This document shows positions 15,991 to 24,137 of a stretch of DNA of 32,392 nucleotides, piece by piece. This stretch comes from an uncultured Bacteroidales bacterium. Lineage in GTDB: Bacteria; Bacteroidota; Bacteroidia; Bacteroidales; Bacteroidaceae. The position numbers and the translations under genes are program-made. The stretch spans positions 1 to 32,392 of the forward strand of contig CADAJS010000033.1 in the NCBI GenBank assembly GCA_902788315.1. Direction: 5' to 3'. The notes below the pieces were generated by a model, which worked only from the letters and a program-made list of their open reading frames with translations, did no database searches and was not told where the DNA came from. How positions within the stretch are numbered: the first letter of the stretch is position 1; every line of letters starts with the position of its first letter.

Positions 15991-17247
15991 TCAGTTTCTG
16001 AGTGCGTCGATGGGTTTTACCTTCATTGCCTTGCTGGCAGGAAAGAAACCGGCCAACGCTCCGGAGGCGATGATGATGGCTGTGGCCATGAGGCAGGTGG
16101 AGAGGTCCACGGTGGGATCCACGAAGTACTGCATCTGAAAGACACCGACGTCGAGTGTCTGGCCTCCCACTGCCGTGTCCATCCATTCGCAGAAGAGGAT
16201 GCCCAGCAGCATTCCCAGATAGCCGAAGATACCGGTGATGACCACACTCTCCAGCATGACCATGCGGATGATGCTCCACGGACGGGCACCGATGGCGCGG
16301 CGGATGCCGAACTCTCGAGTGCGCTCCTTGACAGAAATAAGCATGATATTGCTCACTCCCACCACGCCGCTCACCAGTGTCAGCAGACCCAGAATCCAGA
16401 AGGCCGTGTGCAGGATGCGACGGGCGGTGTTCAGTTGTTCGCTGTCCTTGGCCTGGTTCCATATCCACATGGCCTGGCGGTCGTCGGGCGCAAAGGAGTG
16501 GATGTGGCTGGTGGCACGGATATAGTCGGACTCGAAGCGCTCCATGTCATCTTCCTTCTCCAGCCCGCGCACGTTCATGGTCAGCGAAGAGATGAACGGC
16601 CCCTTGTGGTAGATGGTGGCCAGCGTGGTGAAGGGTACATAGTTCGCCTGATTGAAGGACATCTCGTCGGTCTTGTATATGCCTACGATGTGCCATGCGA
16701 TGCCCCCGACGTTTAATGTCTGGCCAATGGCATCCTGTCCGTGGGGGAAGAAGTCGTCGGCCGTACGCTTGCTGACGACCATCACCTTGCGGCATTGCCG
16801 GATGTCGATATCGTTGATGAAGCGCCCTTGAAGCACCTCGACGGCCTGCGAACGCGCAAAGATGGGATAGGTGCCGTAGAGCTCGACGTTCGTGGCATGG
16901 AACTCGCCCCGGCTGGCCGTAAGACCATCCTGAGAGACGGAAGGCAGCACGTCAGTGACATGGTTTGGGAAAGTGCGTCGCAGCATGTCCACGTCGCGCT
17001 GGTCAAGCTGGATGAAGCGTCCTTCGCGCATACCCTCAAACGGCTTGGTAGTCATACCGCCGAAGACACGGATGGCATTGAAGGCAAACTGGCCCATATT
17101 CTGCTCGAAGGTGTGTATGATGCCATTTCCGGCTCCCTGCAAGACGATGATGAGAAAGAGACCGCTGGCCACGGCAAAACCCGTGGCTGCGGTGCGCATC
17201 TTGTTGCGCATGATGGCGCTGTAGATTTCTTGTAGCAGGTCGATCAT
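15991..17247 (-). CDS. MacB/FtsX-type ABC permease (first subunit)
   Basis: A 418-residue paralogue of the next permease with the same plan: N-terminal helix (about 20-40, TGFAVASGLFLIIVLQGAG), periplasmic MacB_PCD domain (about 45-275), and three C-terminal helices with SNIMLISVKERTREFGIRRA and the end KVKPIDALRN. Two different permeases suggest a heterodimer (inference). It starts 9 bases after the ATPase stop. Both permeases begin with a short amphipathic segment and conserved RNKMRT / KNRTRT. Confidence 0.93.
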   Translation of the reverse strand: MIDLLQEIYSAIMRNKMRTAATGFAVASGLFLIIVLQGAGNGIIHTFEQNMGQFAFNAIRVFGGMTTKPFEGMREGRFIQLDQRDVDMLRRTFPNHVTDVLPSVSQDGLTASRGEFHATNVELYGTYPIFARSQAVEVLQGRFINDIDIRQCRKVMVVSKRTADDFFPHGQDAIGQTLNVGGIAWHIVGIYKTDEMSFNQANYVPFTTLATIYHKGPFISSLTMNVRGLEKEDDMERFESDYIRATSHIHSFAPDDRQAMWIWNQAKDSEQLNTARRILHTAFWILGLLTLVSGVVGVSNIMLISVKERTREFGIRRAIGARPWSIIRMVMLESVVITGIFGYLGMLLGILFCEWMDTAVGGQTLDVGVFQMQYFVDPTVDLSTCLMATAIIIASGALAGFFPASKAMKVKPIDALRN

Positions 17248-17256
17248 GACAGTCGC

Positions 17257-17973
17257 TTACTTCATCTGTGTATTCATGCCGAAGGGATTCTTCGCGGGAT
17301 CCAGGTTCTCTTCGATGCGCTCGATGATGCCATCCTTGATATGGACAATCTTCTCTGTCTGATAGGCCACGCCGCTCTCGTGTGTGACCACCACGATGGT
17401 CATGCCCTGTCGGTGCAGGTCCTTCAGGATCTGCATCACCTCGAGCGAGGTGTGGCTGTCCAGGGCACCGGTGGGCTCGTCGGCCAGGATGATGCGAGGC
17501 TGAGTGATGAGGGCCCGTGCGATGGCCACGCGCTGCTTCTGTCCGCCGGAGAGCTCGCTGGGATAATGGTGAGCCCAGTCCCGGAGCCCCAGGCGGTCGA
17601 GATATTCCATCGCGAGCTGATTGCGTCGCCTGCGGCTCACGCCTTGATAGAAGAGCGGCAGAGCCACATTCTCCACCGCATTCTTGAAGGAGATGAGGTT
17701 GAACGACTGGAAGATGAATCCTATCATGCGGTTGCGGTAGTCAGCGGCACGCGTCTCGCTCAGGTTGCGGATGAGCGTGCCGCCGAGCAGGTACTCGCCC
17801 TCGTCGTAAGTATCCAGGATGCCCAGGATGTTGAGCAGCGTACTCTTGCCTGAACCGGACGCACCCATGATGGCCACGAACTCGCCCTGCTGGATGTCCA
17901 GGTCGACACCCTTCAGCACATGGAGGGGCGAAGCGCCTCCGTAGGTCTTATGTATGCCTTTCAGATGTATCAT
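17257..17973 (-). CDS. ABC transporter ATPase (MacB/LolD type)
   Basis: A 238-residue nucleotide-binding subunit with Walker A GASGSGKST (37-45), Q-loop in FIFQSFNLI, signature LSGGQKQR (141-148), Walker B IILADEPTGALD (161-172) and an H-loop in VVVTHE. The DEPTGALD form and overall length match the LolD/MacB/FtsE class. It powers the two permeases downstream and is placed 3 bases after the DUF2807 gene. The C-terminus past residue 215 is a variable extension. Confidence 0.95.
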   Translation of the reverse strand: MIHLKGIHKTYGGASPLHVLKGVDLDIQQGEFVAIMGASGSGKSTLLNILGILDTYDEGEYLLGGTLIRNLSETRAADYRNRMIGFIFQSFNLISFKNAVENVALPLFYQGVSRRRRNQLAMEYLDRLGLRDWAHHYPSELSGGQKQRVAIARALITQPRIILADEPTGALDSHTSLEVMQILKDLHRQGMTIVVVTHESGVAYQTEKIVHIKDGIIERIEENLDPAKNPFGMNTQMK

Positions 17974-17976
17974 CGG

Positions 17977-18792
17977 TCAGGGTTCCTGAACTTCGAGTGC
18001 TTCGGTGTCCACATTGACGGCACGGCTTGCACTCTTGTAGAGCTTACGTGTACGACCCTTCAGCGTTATCTCTCCGGCACCGTTCAGCGAGGCACGCAGG
18101 ATGTCGCACTGAACCGTCAGGTCCATATCTCCGGCACCACTTACTTCGGCTTCCAGTTCTCGACACTCCACGTTGGCTTCCACATCGCCGGCTCCCTTGA
18201 CATTGAACCGTGTGTCGCCCGAGCATTTTGCGCGTTCGATGTCCAAGTCTCCGGCGCCACTAATCTCCACCTTCAGCTCTGTGGTCTCCAGATTCTCAAT
18301 GTCGATGTCGCCTGCACCACTCACCTCGATTTCCAGGGGCTCCGACTGACATATCCGGCCATTGAGATCAATGTCTCCGGCTCCGTTGGTTTGGATATTG
18401 TTCAGCACGGGGAGGCTCAGGCGCAGAGTGATGCGCGGAGTATTGCGGTCCACCTTGTCCGAATCACCTTTCTTGTCCGCACGCAGCACGCCGTCTTCCA
18501 CGACAATGTCATAGTTCTCGATACTCTTCTCGTTGCCACACACTTGCAGACGGCATACAGAGTCCTGCGTCACCTCCACCTTGACGGCTCCGTGAGTGAT
18601 TATCTTTGTGAAGTTGCCCGACTCGATGTCGCGGGTAACAACGGGCCCCAGTTCCTCCGAGTCCTTGTAGTCGTGGTCCAGCACTTCCTCGAGCGCTGTA
18701 TCGACGATTTTCCGTATGGCACGGTCGCATGATGAGAGGCTGAACATGACTCCGGCGACCAGCATCAGCATAAATAGTTTCTTGGTCTTCAT
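17977..18792 (-). CDS. DUF2807 (putative auto-transporter adhesin, head GIN domain) lipoprotein
   Basis: A 271-residue lipoprotein precursor: basic start, hydrophobic stretch and lipobox LSSC with the modified Cys22. The remainder is one DUF2807 domain with a repeated GAGD(I/L/M/V) unit, six copies between about residues 138 and 245 (the last is GAGE), as expected for a beta-helix with one turn per repeat. DUF2807 proteins are common in Bacteroidetes and their role is unknown; an envelope-stress or surface function is often suspected. It sits inside an exporter operon, between the DUF975 protein and the ATPase. Confidence 0.88.
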   Translation of the reverse strand: MKTKKLFMLMLVAGVMFSLSSCDRAIRKIVDTALEEVLDHDYKDSEELGPVVTRDIESGNFTKIITHGAVKVEVTQDSVCRLQVCGNEKSIENYDIVVEDGVLRADKKGDSDKVDRNTPRITLRLSLPVLNNIQTNGAGDIDLNGRICQSEPLEIEVSGAGDIDIENLETTELKVEISGAGDLDIERAKCSGDTRFNVKGAGDVEANVECRELEAEVSGAGDMDLTVQCDILRASLNGAGEITLKGRTRKLYKSASRAVNVDTEALEVQEP

Positions 18793-18866
18793 TCTGTTTT
18801 CCTTTTAATGTCCTACTACTAAATATTAACGCACGAGAAGCGAAATGTTATCAGTTGCCAGGTGGA

Positions 18867-19553
18867 TTATTTCTGATAATGGTCTGTCTCTTCGCTGTCC
18901 GTTTCTGCGGTGACGCTCATCTGTGCCTCATAGTCTGCCTTGACATCCTCGTAGAAGTTGGCCATGGAAGCACTTATATAGGGTAGTACCCAGAACATGC
19001 CGATGCCGAGCGTGAAGAGGAGGGCGAGCAGAATCCATCCCAGGAACGAGAGGAAGAGGCCCAGCTGGCGCAGGCGGTGACCGCGCATCATCTCATGGCT
19101 CAGGCGCAGGGCGGACATGTTGCGCAGCTCGGCATTGTCTTGAATCAGATAGGGCACCAGAGCAAAATTCAGCGCCAGATAGATGCCGGGAATGATGAGG
19201 AGGACGAGTCCCAGAATGACAAACAATTCGTACAAGAAGATGGTGGTGAAGACACGAAGGAAGCGTCCGCCCGTATAGCCGTCGAACAGATGACCGATGT
19301 CAAACGGGTCGCCATCCTGATTGCGATGTAGGCTGAGGAACGTCATCTCGTAGCCCCAATACATGGGAATCAGCAGCAGGCCGATAAGGCCTTCGCCCAG
19401 TCCGGGTGCCCACAGAAGGGTGGCTGCAGAGCAGGTTCCCTGAAGAATACTAATGATGATGACAAACACGAAGGTGAGCATGGCGCTTTCGCCCCAGCGT
19501 CCACTGAGGTCGGCGCGGCCTGCAGCGCGCAGTTCGGAAATACTGAGAGTCAT
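18867..19553 (-). CDS. DUF975-family integral membrane protein
   Basis: A 228-residue protein with about five membrane segments. The N-terminal SISELRAAGRADLSGRWGESA is followed by membrane helices, then a soluble DPFDIGHLFDGYTGGRFLRV motif, a helix pair around LYELFVILGLVLLIIPGIYL, and the sequence SHEMMRGHRLRQLGLFLSFLG. DUF975 proteins of this type accompany GntR-controlled ABC operons; function unknown. It begins 13 bases after the GntR gene. The last 25 residues are acidic. Confidence 0.82.
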   Translation of the reverse strand: MTLSISELRAAGRADLSGRWGESAMLTFVFVIIISILQGTCSAATLLWAPGLGEGLIGLLLIPMYWGYEMTFLSLHRNQDGDPFDIGHLFDGYTGGRFLRVFTTIFLYELFVILGLVLLIIPGIYLALNFALVPYLIQDNAELRNMSALRLSHEMMRGHRLRQLGLFLSFLGWILLALLFTLGIGMFWVLPYISASMANFYEDVKADYEAQMSVTAETDSEETDHYQK

Positions 19554-19566
19554 ATTCTTTTGGTTT

Positions 19567-19932
19567 TTAGATGTTAATCATTAGTTTGTTCATCTCGTTT
19601 GTCACGTCGCCGAAGGGGATGTCCAGGGCGTGCATCGTACGTACCATCTCGGGCAGTTGTTCGTGGAAGAAGCGGTGGCGACGCACCTCGGCGATGCGTT
19701 CCACAGCTCCCGACGAGACGAAATAGCCCAGGCCCCGGCGGTTGAAGATAATGTCGTTCTGGCTCAGCCAGTCGTAGGAGCGGACCAGGGTGTTCACGTT
19801 CACCTCCACCTGCATGGCATATTCGCGCACGCTGGGCAGCCGTTCCCCCTCGGGATACTGTCCGTGGAGAATCTCGTCACAGATGCGTTCGGCAATCTGG
19901 ATGTAGATAGGGTTTTGTTCTTTGAAAGTCAT
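19567..19932 (-). CDS. GntR-family transcriptional regulator (YtrA type)
   Basis: A 121-residue regulator, the length of the YtrA subfamily. The winged helix-turn-helix occupies about residues 10-72, with IYIQIAERICDEILHGQYPE, RLPSVREYAMQVEVNVNTLV and RGLGYFV. A short C-terminal dimerisation segment of about 45 residues follows, without a ligand-binding effector domain. YtrA-type repressors usually control the operon they lie in, which contains an ABC transporter; here this covers all ten genes. It follows the permease by 14 bases and is third in order rather than first. Confidence 0.92.
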   Translation of the reverse strand: MTFKEQNPIYIQIAERICDEILHGQYPEGERLPSVREYAMQVEVNVNTLVRSYDWLSQNDIIFNRRGLGYFVSSGAVERIAEVRRHRFFHEQLPEMVRTMHALDIPFGDVTNEMNKLMINI

Positions 19933-19946
19933 AGTTCACGGTATGA

Positions 19947-20822
19947 TTAAGGGTTACGGCGCGTGGTAATCTGCGCGCGGCAATAGAGTCGGTAGATGAT
20001 TGCCCATAGGATGGCTGTCACCACCAGCGAGCACAGCAAGGCAGCGGTGGCTGCTCCGTTCTCGGAAATGTTCTTCAGGATGTGCATGATGGACTCCAGC
20101 TCGACATCGCGACCTGCGATAAACGAGACGGCAAAGCCCATCAGCACGCTCATGCATAGCGAGGCGGCAATGAGCCAGAGAACGGTCTTCGGCAGATTGT
20201 GGCGATAGTAGATGGCATTGCCCAGTACGAAGATGGAAAGGTGGATGAAGCCATAGAACACAATGGTGAGCATCACACAGATGTATGCATAGGAACCCGA
20301 CGTCGCCATTTCGTGCATAGGTATGGCGAGGGACTCCAGCACGGCAAGGGTGAGCGAATGGAAACTGTGCTGCCCGGCCACCGACCATCCCAGAAGGACA
20401 TGGATCAGGTCGGCCAGCAGGACGGAAGCCAGGAGAACCAGCGTTCCGCCCACGAAAGTGCGCAGTGTGTGCCAGAGGAAGCGCTCCAGGTTCGAGGCCG
20501 GCAGCGTCAGTTCGTTGATACGTCCTTGACGGGTGAGCAGGTTGTGGAACGTATAGGCCATCAGCACCGTCATGATTGTCGGAATCAGGAACACAATGTA
20601 GCCCACCTGTCCGAGGATGACATCATCGGAGAGGTAGCCCGTGTCGGCCATCTCGGTGCCAATGCGGCTGGTGCGGAACCACAGGATGCCGATGTACTTC
20701 ATCAGCACGGGAAGCAGGATGATAGAGGCGATGAACACCGACGTCTTGGTGTAGAAAGAGCGATTGATGGTGAGGTCCCACCGGGCGACGTTCCAGAATC
20801 GGGAAATATTGAATGTATTCAT
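19947..20822 (-). CDS. ABC-2 type membrane permease (YtrC-like)
   Basis: A 291-residue protein with about six membrane segments. Its beginning (ISRFWNVARWDLTINRSFY) is typical of Bacteroidales ABC-2 permeases that partner a small ATPase, followed by ASNLERFLWHTLRT, which resembles an amphipathic coupling segment. It lies 52 bases after the ATPase and 14 before the GntR gene. Together they form the YtrABC-like set; the transported molecule is unknown. Confidence 0.82.
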   Translation of the reverse strand: MNTFNISRFWNVARWDLTINRSFYTKTSVFIASIILLPVLMKYIGILWFRTSRIGTEMADTGYLSDDVILGQVGYIVFLIPTIMTVLMAYTFHNLLTRQGRINELTLPASNLERFLWHTLRTFVGGTLVLLASVLLADLIHVLLGWSVAGQHSFHSLTLAVLESLAIPMHEMATSGSYAYICVMLTIVFYGFIHLSIFVLGNAIYYRHNLPKTVLWLIAASLCMSVLMGFAVSFIAGRDVELESIMHILKNISENGAATAALLCSLVVTAILWAIIYRLYCRAQITTRRNP

Positions 20823-20874
20823 ATTGTATAAAACTTAAGTATTCAGAAAATCAAAATATTGTGGGCCGGATGGC

Positions 20875-21576
20875 TCAGAACCTCTTCGCGCTCAGCGTAT
20901 CGATAAACAGCTGTTCCAGATTGACGGGCTCGTCACCCTCGACAAGCGGCTGATTGAGCAGCACACGGTTGCGGTCGATGATGATGACGTGGTCCAGCAG
21001 ATGTTCCACGTCGTGCACCTGATGAGTGCTCACCAGGATGGTCTTCTCCTCGTTCATGGCCCCTACGATGACCTTGCGAAACTGCGACTTCGACAGGATG
21101 TCCAGTCCGTTCGTGGGTTCGTCCATGAACAGATAGCGCGTATTGGCAGCCAGTGCGATGCACATATATACCTTCTTCTTCTGTCCAAGCGAGAGACCGC
21201 CCAGGTTCACCTCGGGGCTCATGTCGAAACCGTCCAGGCACGTGCGCAGCAGCTCGTCGCTGAAGAAGGGATAGAAAGGCTTCAGCACCCCGACATACTG
21301 GCGCAGCGGGATGGGAGGCAGGTTGTACTCCTCCGGAACCAGGAACATGTCCTGCATCGTCTGCGGCAGGCGCTTGGCAGACAGCTCGCCGTCCACCATG
21401 ACGCGCCCTCTCTGTGGGCGAAGCAGGCCCGTAAGCAAATACAGCAGCGTGCTCTTCCCTGTACCGTTCTTCCCGAGGAGACCATAGACACCTCCGTCGG
21501 CAATCTGAAGCGAGAAACCGTCCAGCACTCTCTGCCCCGGACGATACCCAAATGTGATGTTTTCGACGTTTAACAT
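20875..21576 (-). CDS. ABC transporter ATPase (YtrB-like)
   Basis: A 233-residue nucleotide-binding protein with Walker A GKNGTGKST (35-43), signature LSLGQKKK (128-135), Walker B YLFMDEP (148-154) and H-loop STHQVHD. The Leu in LSLGQ replaces Gly of the common LSGGQ. The start at 21576 (MLNVENITFGY) is preferred because the upstream in-frame extension carries the promoter -7 box at 21602-21609. It is the first gene of the ten-gene operon. Confidence 0.93.
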   Translation of the reverse strand: MLNVENITFGYRPGQRVLDGFSLQIADGGVYGLLGKNGTGKSTLLYLLTGLLRPQRGRVMVDGELSAKRLPQTMQDMFLVPEEYNLPPIPLRQYVGVLKPFYPFFSDELLRTCLDGFDMSPEVNLGGLSLGQKKKVYMCIALAANTRYLFMDEPTNGLDILSKSQFRKVIVGAMNEEKTILVSTHQVHDVEHLLDHVIIIDRNRVLLNQPLVEGDEPVNLEQLFIDTLSAKRF

Positions 21577-21601
21577 AGCGTAATAGTTTATTAGTACACT
21601 G

Positions 21602-21609
21602 CAAAAGTA
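21602..21609 (-). promoter_or_regulatory. -7 box of the ten-gene operon
   Basis: TACTTTTG on the minus strand fits TAnnTTTG; about 25 bases of leader remain before ATG 21576. A matching TTTG box at 20 bases was not found, which suits a regulated promoter. A GntR site could overlap, but no palindrome was confirmed. Confidence 0.5.
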
Positions 21610-21723
21610 TAATGTTCTTTTGAGTTGCCCATCATTCTCTGTCCTTTTTAACATAATTTTAACACTTAATCCGTATTATTCGTCATTCTGAGGGGCAAAA
21701 CACGATTTTTTCAGCCGTTTTCC

Positions 21724-21754
21724 TTTGTGCTGCGAACGATTATTTGTAACTTTG
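21724..21754 (+). promoter_or_regulatory. Serine hydrolase promoter
   Basis: TTTG (21724-21727), a 19-base spacer and TAACTTTG (21747-21754) match the consensus. The start codon is 57 bases downstream. Confidence 0.82.
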
Positions 21755-21811
21755 GCATGCGGTAAGCATAATGTGAGCATTCGGAACTATTATACCTTAT
21801 AATATATAATA

Positions 21812-23032
21812 ATGAAAAGGACCATTATCCTGCTGATTGCAGTGTTCAGTCTCACTGCGTCGGCCAAGAAAGCTGTGAAGGACTCGGGCACCAGCTTTGC
21901 CCGGGAAGTGCTGCAACCCTACGTAGAAAGCGGACGCCTGGCCGGCGCCATCAGCGTCTTCTACAAGGACGGAGTTCAGGAGACCTGCTGTATCGGCTAT
22001 GCCGACGTGGCCGCTCGCCGCCCCATCCGCATGGACAACGTCTTCATGCAATGCTCTCAGACGAAGGGCTTCTGCGGCGTGACGATTGCCAAGCTGGTGG
22101 AGGAAGGATGCCTCTCGCTGGACGATCCCGTCTCGAAGTATCTGCCCGAGTTCAAGGAGCTGTGGGTGCTGGACGGCGAGAAAGACGGTATCAGGACCCT
22201 GCATCGCGCCAAGAACGTGCTCACCGTGCGTATGGTGCTCAACCACACTGGCGGTTTCCCCTTCGAGTGTAGCGCCAAGCGTAACGACGTGCGCGGCGGA
22301 GGATGGAGCGGCGGAGGCCCCCTGCGACAGATAGCATCCGTGGCAGCTGGCTCCCCCATCATGTTCGAGCCCGGCACGCGCGAGATGTACTCCAACACCG
22401 GCATTGACATCGGTGCCGCCGTCGTCGAAGTAATTACCGGGATGAAGTGGGAGCAGTATCTGAAGCAGGAAGTCCTGGACCCCCTGGGCATGAAGTCCAC
22501 CTGGTTCTGGCCCACCGACAAGCAGCTGAAGAAGAAGATCGAGCTCTATGAGACCAAGGAGAACGCTCCCGCCGAGTGGCGCGAGGAGATGGCATGGGAG
22601 CAGCGTCCCTACAACGACTCGCACGTCTTTGCCTCGGCCGGTGCCGGACTGTGGACTACGGCCAGCGACCAGCTGAAGTTCTACAAGATGCTCATGAACC
22701 TGGGCATCGGCGAGAACGGAGTGCGCATCCTCAAGGAAGAGACCGTCAAGAGCATCCTGGCTGTCTCCACTCGCCCCGAGGGATTGGGCGGCTACTCGCT
22801 GGGCCTCTCTGCTCCGGTGAAGGACAGCGAGGACGCATGGTTCGGACATGGAGGCGCCTGGGGCACCAACTGCTCCGTCAACTGGCACAAGCGCCAGCTG
22901 AAACTCTGGGTGGTACAGAATGCCGGAGGCGGCCAGCCCTGGAGCGGCGACTGGAACAAGGCTTCCGAGCGCTTCTTCGCACAGCCCATCGGACAGTCGG
23001 GCGTGGATGCCTATACGGGACGAATCAAATAA
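21812..23032 (+). CDS. Exported serine hydrolase (class C beta-lactamase-like family)
   Basis: A 406-residue protein with signal peptide (1-18, ending TASA). It has the three active-site motifs of penicillin-recognising enzymes: SQTK with nucleophile Ser82 and Lys85, YSN (Tyr193-Asn195), and HGG (346-348) replacing KTG. The HGG form fits esterases and D-aminopeptidase-like members rather than true AmpC enzymes. The surrounding GMKSTWFWPTDKQL and GYSLGLS are typical of the family. Substrate unknown; periplasmic or exported. It is monocistronic by its promoter and by the separate promoter at 23048. A very long minus-strand frame overlies it and is a shadow. Confidence 0.9.
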   Translation: MKRTIILLIAVFSLTASAKKAVKDSGTSFAREVLQPYVESGRLAGAISVFYKDGVQETCCIGYADVAARRPIRMDNVFMQCSQTKGFCGVTIAKLVEEGCLSLDDPVSKYLPEFKELWVLDGEKDGIRTLHRAKNVLTVRMVLNHTGGFPFECSAKRNDVRGGGWSGGGPLRQIASVAAGSPIMFEPGTREMYSNTGIDIGAAVVEVITGMKWEQYLKQEVLDPLGMKSTWFWPTDKQLKKKIELYETKENAPAEWREEMAWEQRPYNDSHVFASAGAGLWTTASDQLKFYKMLMNLGIGENGVRILKEETVKSILAVSTRPEGLGGYSLGLSAPVKDSEDAWFGHGGAWGTNCSVNWHKRQLKLWVVQNAGGGQPWSGDWNKASERFFAQPIGQSGVDAYTGRIK

Positions 23033-23047
23033 AAACAGGCCCGGAAA

Positions 23048-23079
23048 TTTGGAAATCGACGAAATAAGCAGTATCTTTG
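23048..23079 (+). promoter_or_regulatory. Promoter with no evident gene
   Basis: TTTG (23048-23051), a 20-base spacer and TATCTTTG (23072-23079), a full match to the consensus, begins 15 bases after the serine hydrolase stop. The next gene start is over 360 bases away and has its own promoter, so this one should make a short transcript. Confidence 0.65.
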
Positions 23080-23152
23080 CATCAGAATTTCGGCATGGCG
23101 CAGTGTATTCCGACACGCTGAAAAACTGCTGAAAAAGGGAAACAGGAAAAGA

Positions 23153-23194
23153 CGATTCACCGGCAGTGGACACTTGTTCGCCGTCGGTGAATCG
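23153..23194 (+). other. Strong hairpin in the transcript from 23086
   Basis: A perfect 10-bp stem CGATTCACCG / CGGTGAATCG encloses a 22-base loop with a smaller AGTG-GA-CACT hairpin. It is about 70 bases downstream of the promoter at 23048-23079. It is not followed by a T-run beyond TGTTT. It could be the 3' end of a small RNA or a regulatory element. The remaining sequence up to 23396 holds no supported gene. Confidence 0.4.
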
Positions 23195-23245
23195 CTGTTT
23201 ATAGCCCATGCACGACAATTCAACGACCAAAGTCGATATTAGGAA

Positions 23246-23257
23246 TCTGACGTCAGA
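23246..23257. other. 12-bp palindrome TCTGACGTCAGA
   Basis: A perfect palindrome in the 414-base gap between the serine hydrolase and the HU-like gene; a plausible binding site for a dimeric regulator, with no direct evidence. Confidence 0.25.
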
Positions 23258-23396
23258 ATAGAAGTGACCCGTCTCACGGAAGCACGGAACTGCCCTCACG
23301 ACTCTCCCCCACTCCGAAAAGCCGTGGTACATCCATACACTTTCCCATATAATTGTCATACATGGACGGCCGGCAAACATTATTCGGTTCATTTCC

Positions 23397-23427
23397 TTGT
23401 CTTTGTCGTAGGAAAGGCTTATCTTTG
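23397..23427 (+). promoter_or_regulatory. HU-like gene promoter
   Basis: TTG (23397-23399), a 20-base spacer and TATCTTTG (23420-23427) fit the consensus; the start codon is 20 bases downstream. Confidence 0.75.
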
Positions 23428-23446
23428 CGACAGAAAAGCAAAGAAC

Positions 23447-24079
23447 ATGCCACAATATTACATCCGCGAGCGCAAGGACCTCAATCATGAGGGTGAGACG
23501 CTGAAGACATACGAAGTGAGGTCGCGAGGCAACGTCAACCTGCGGCAACTGGCTCAGAAGGTGGGCCGCCACTACCGTGCCATAAGCGAAGGCGAGCTAC
23601 AGGGCATCGCCGAACAGTTCATCGAGGAGATGCTTGGAGAACTGGCCGACGGCTATAGCGTCACCCTGGGCGAGCTGGGGAATTTCAGTATCCGCATTGG
23701 GCTGACAGAGGAGGCAAAGGCCGAAGAGGCATGCGGGCACCGACGGAACAGCCGTAGCCTCTGTGTCAATGGATTGAGATTCTCGCCCGGCAAGACGTTC
23801 ATTCAGGAACTCGACCGAAAATGTAAACTCACAAGCGAGGGAAGTGGCTATCAGTCCCTGCACCGTTCGCCATACAGCCGCGAGGAACGCATCCAGCTGG
23901 CCATCGACTACCTGAAGGCCCATCCCCTGATGCGCCTGGATGACTACGCCGCACTCACCCACCTTTCCCGCACGACGGCCAGCACCGAACTGCGTGCATT
24001 TGCCGACGATCCCTCCATCCCTATCCGCAGCGACGGAGTGCGCTCGGCCAAGGTCTATGTATTGTCACCACACGCGTAG
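23447..24079 (+). CDS. HU-like DNA-binding protein with C-terminal helix-turn-helix-like extension
   Basis: A 210-residue protein. Residues about 1-125 are the Bacteroidetes HU-related histone-like family: YYIRERKDLNHEGETLKTYE, then LRQLAQKVGRHYRAISEGEL and a VTLGELGNFSIRIG strand. These fold like HU and bend DNA. About 70 further residues resemble a winged helix-turn-helix, with RIQLAIDYLKAHPLMRLDDY, AALTHLSRTTASTELRAF and a wing-like VRSAKVYVL. ATG 23447 is chosen because the extension to 23264 crosses the promoter. The added DNA-binding part suggests sequence-specific recognition. It is converging with the PheC-like gene. Confidence 0.82.
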   Translation: MPQYYIRERKDLNHEGETLKTYEVRSRGNVNLRQLAQKVGRHYRAISEGELQGIAEQFIEEMLGELADGYSVTLGELGNFSIRIGLTEEAKAEEACGHRRNSRSLCVNGLRFSPGKTFIQELDRKCKLTSEGSGYQSLHRSPYSREERIQLAIDYLKAHPLMRLDDYAALTHLSRTTASTELRAFADDPSIPIRSDGVRSAKVYVLSPHA

Positions 24080-24137
24080 CATCCTGCGCCGTCAGACGCT
24101 CCCTTCCCACGCGCCGACGCTCATCGATGGCATATTC

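Noticed and set aside
23011..23223. Minus-strand 70-codon frame near the orphan promoter
   Set aside because: Runs opposite to a consensus promoter, contains the end of the serine hydrolase gene and has no family features.
21797..23572. Minus-strand open frame of 591 codons over the serine hydrolase
   Set aside because: It is antisense to a gene with intact active-site motifs and a good promoter. Its translation is low in structure, with no motif; it arises from the codon usage of the real gene.
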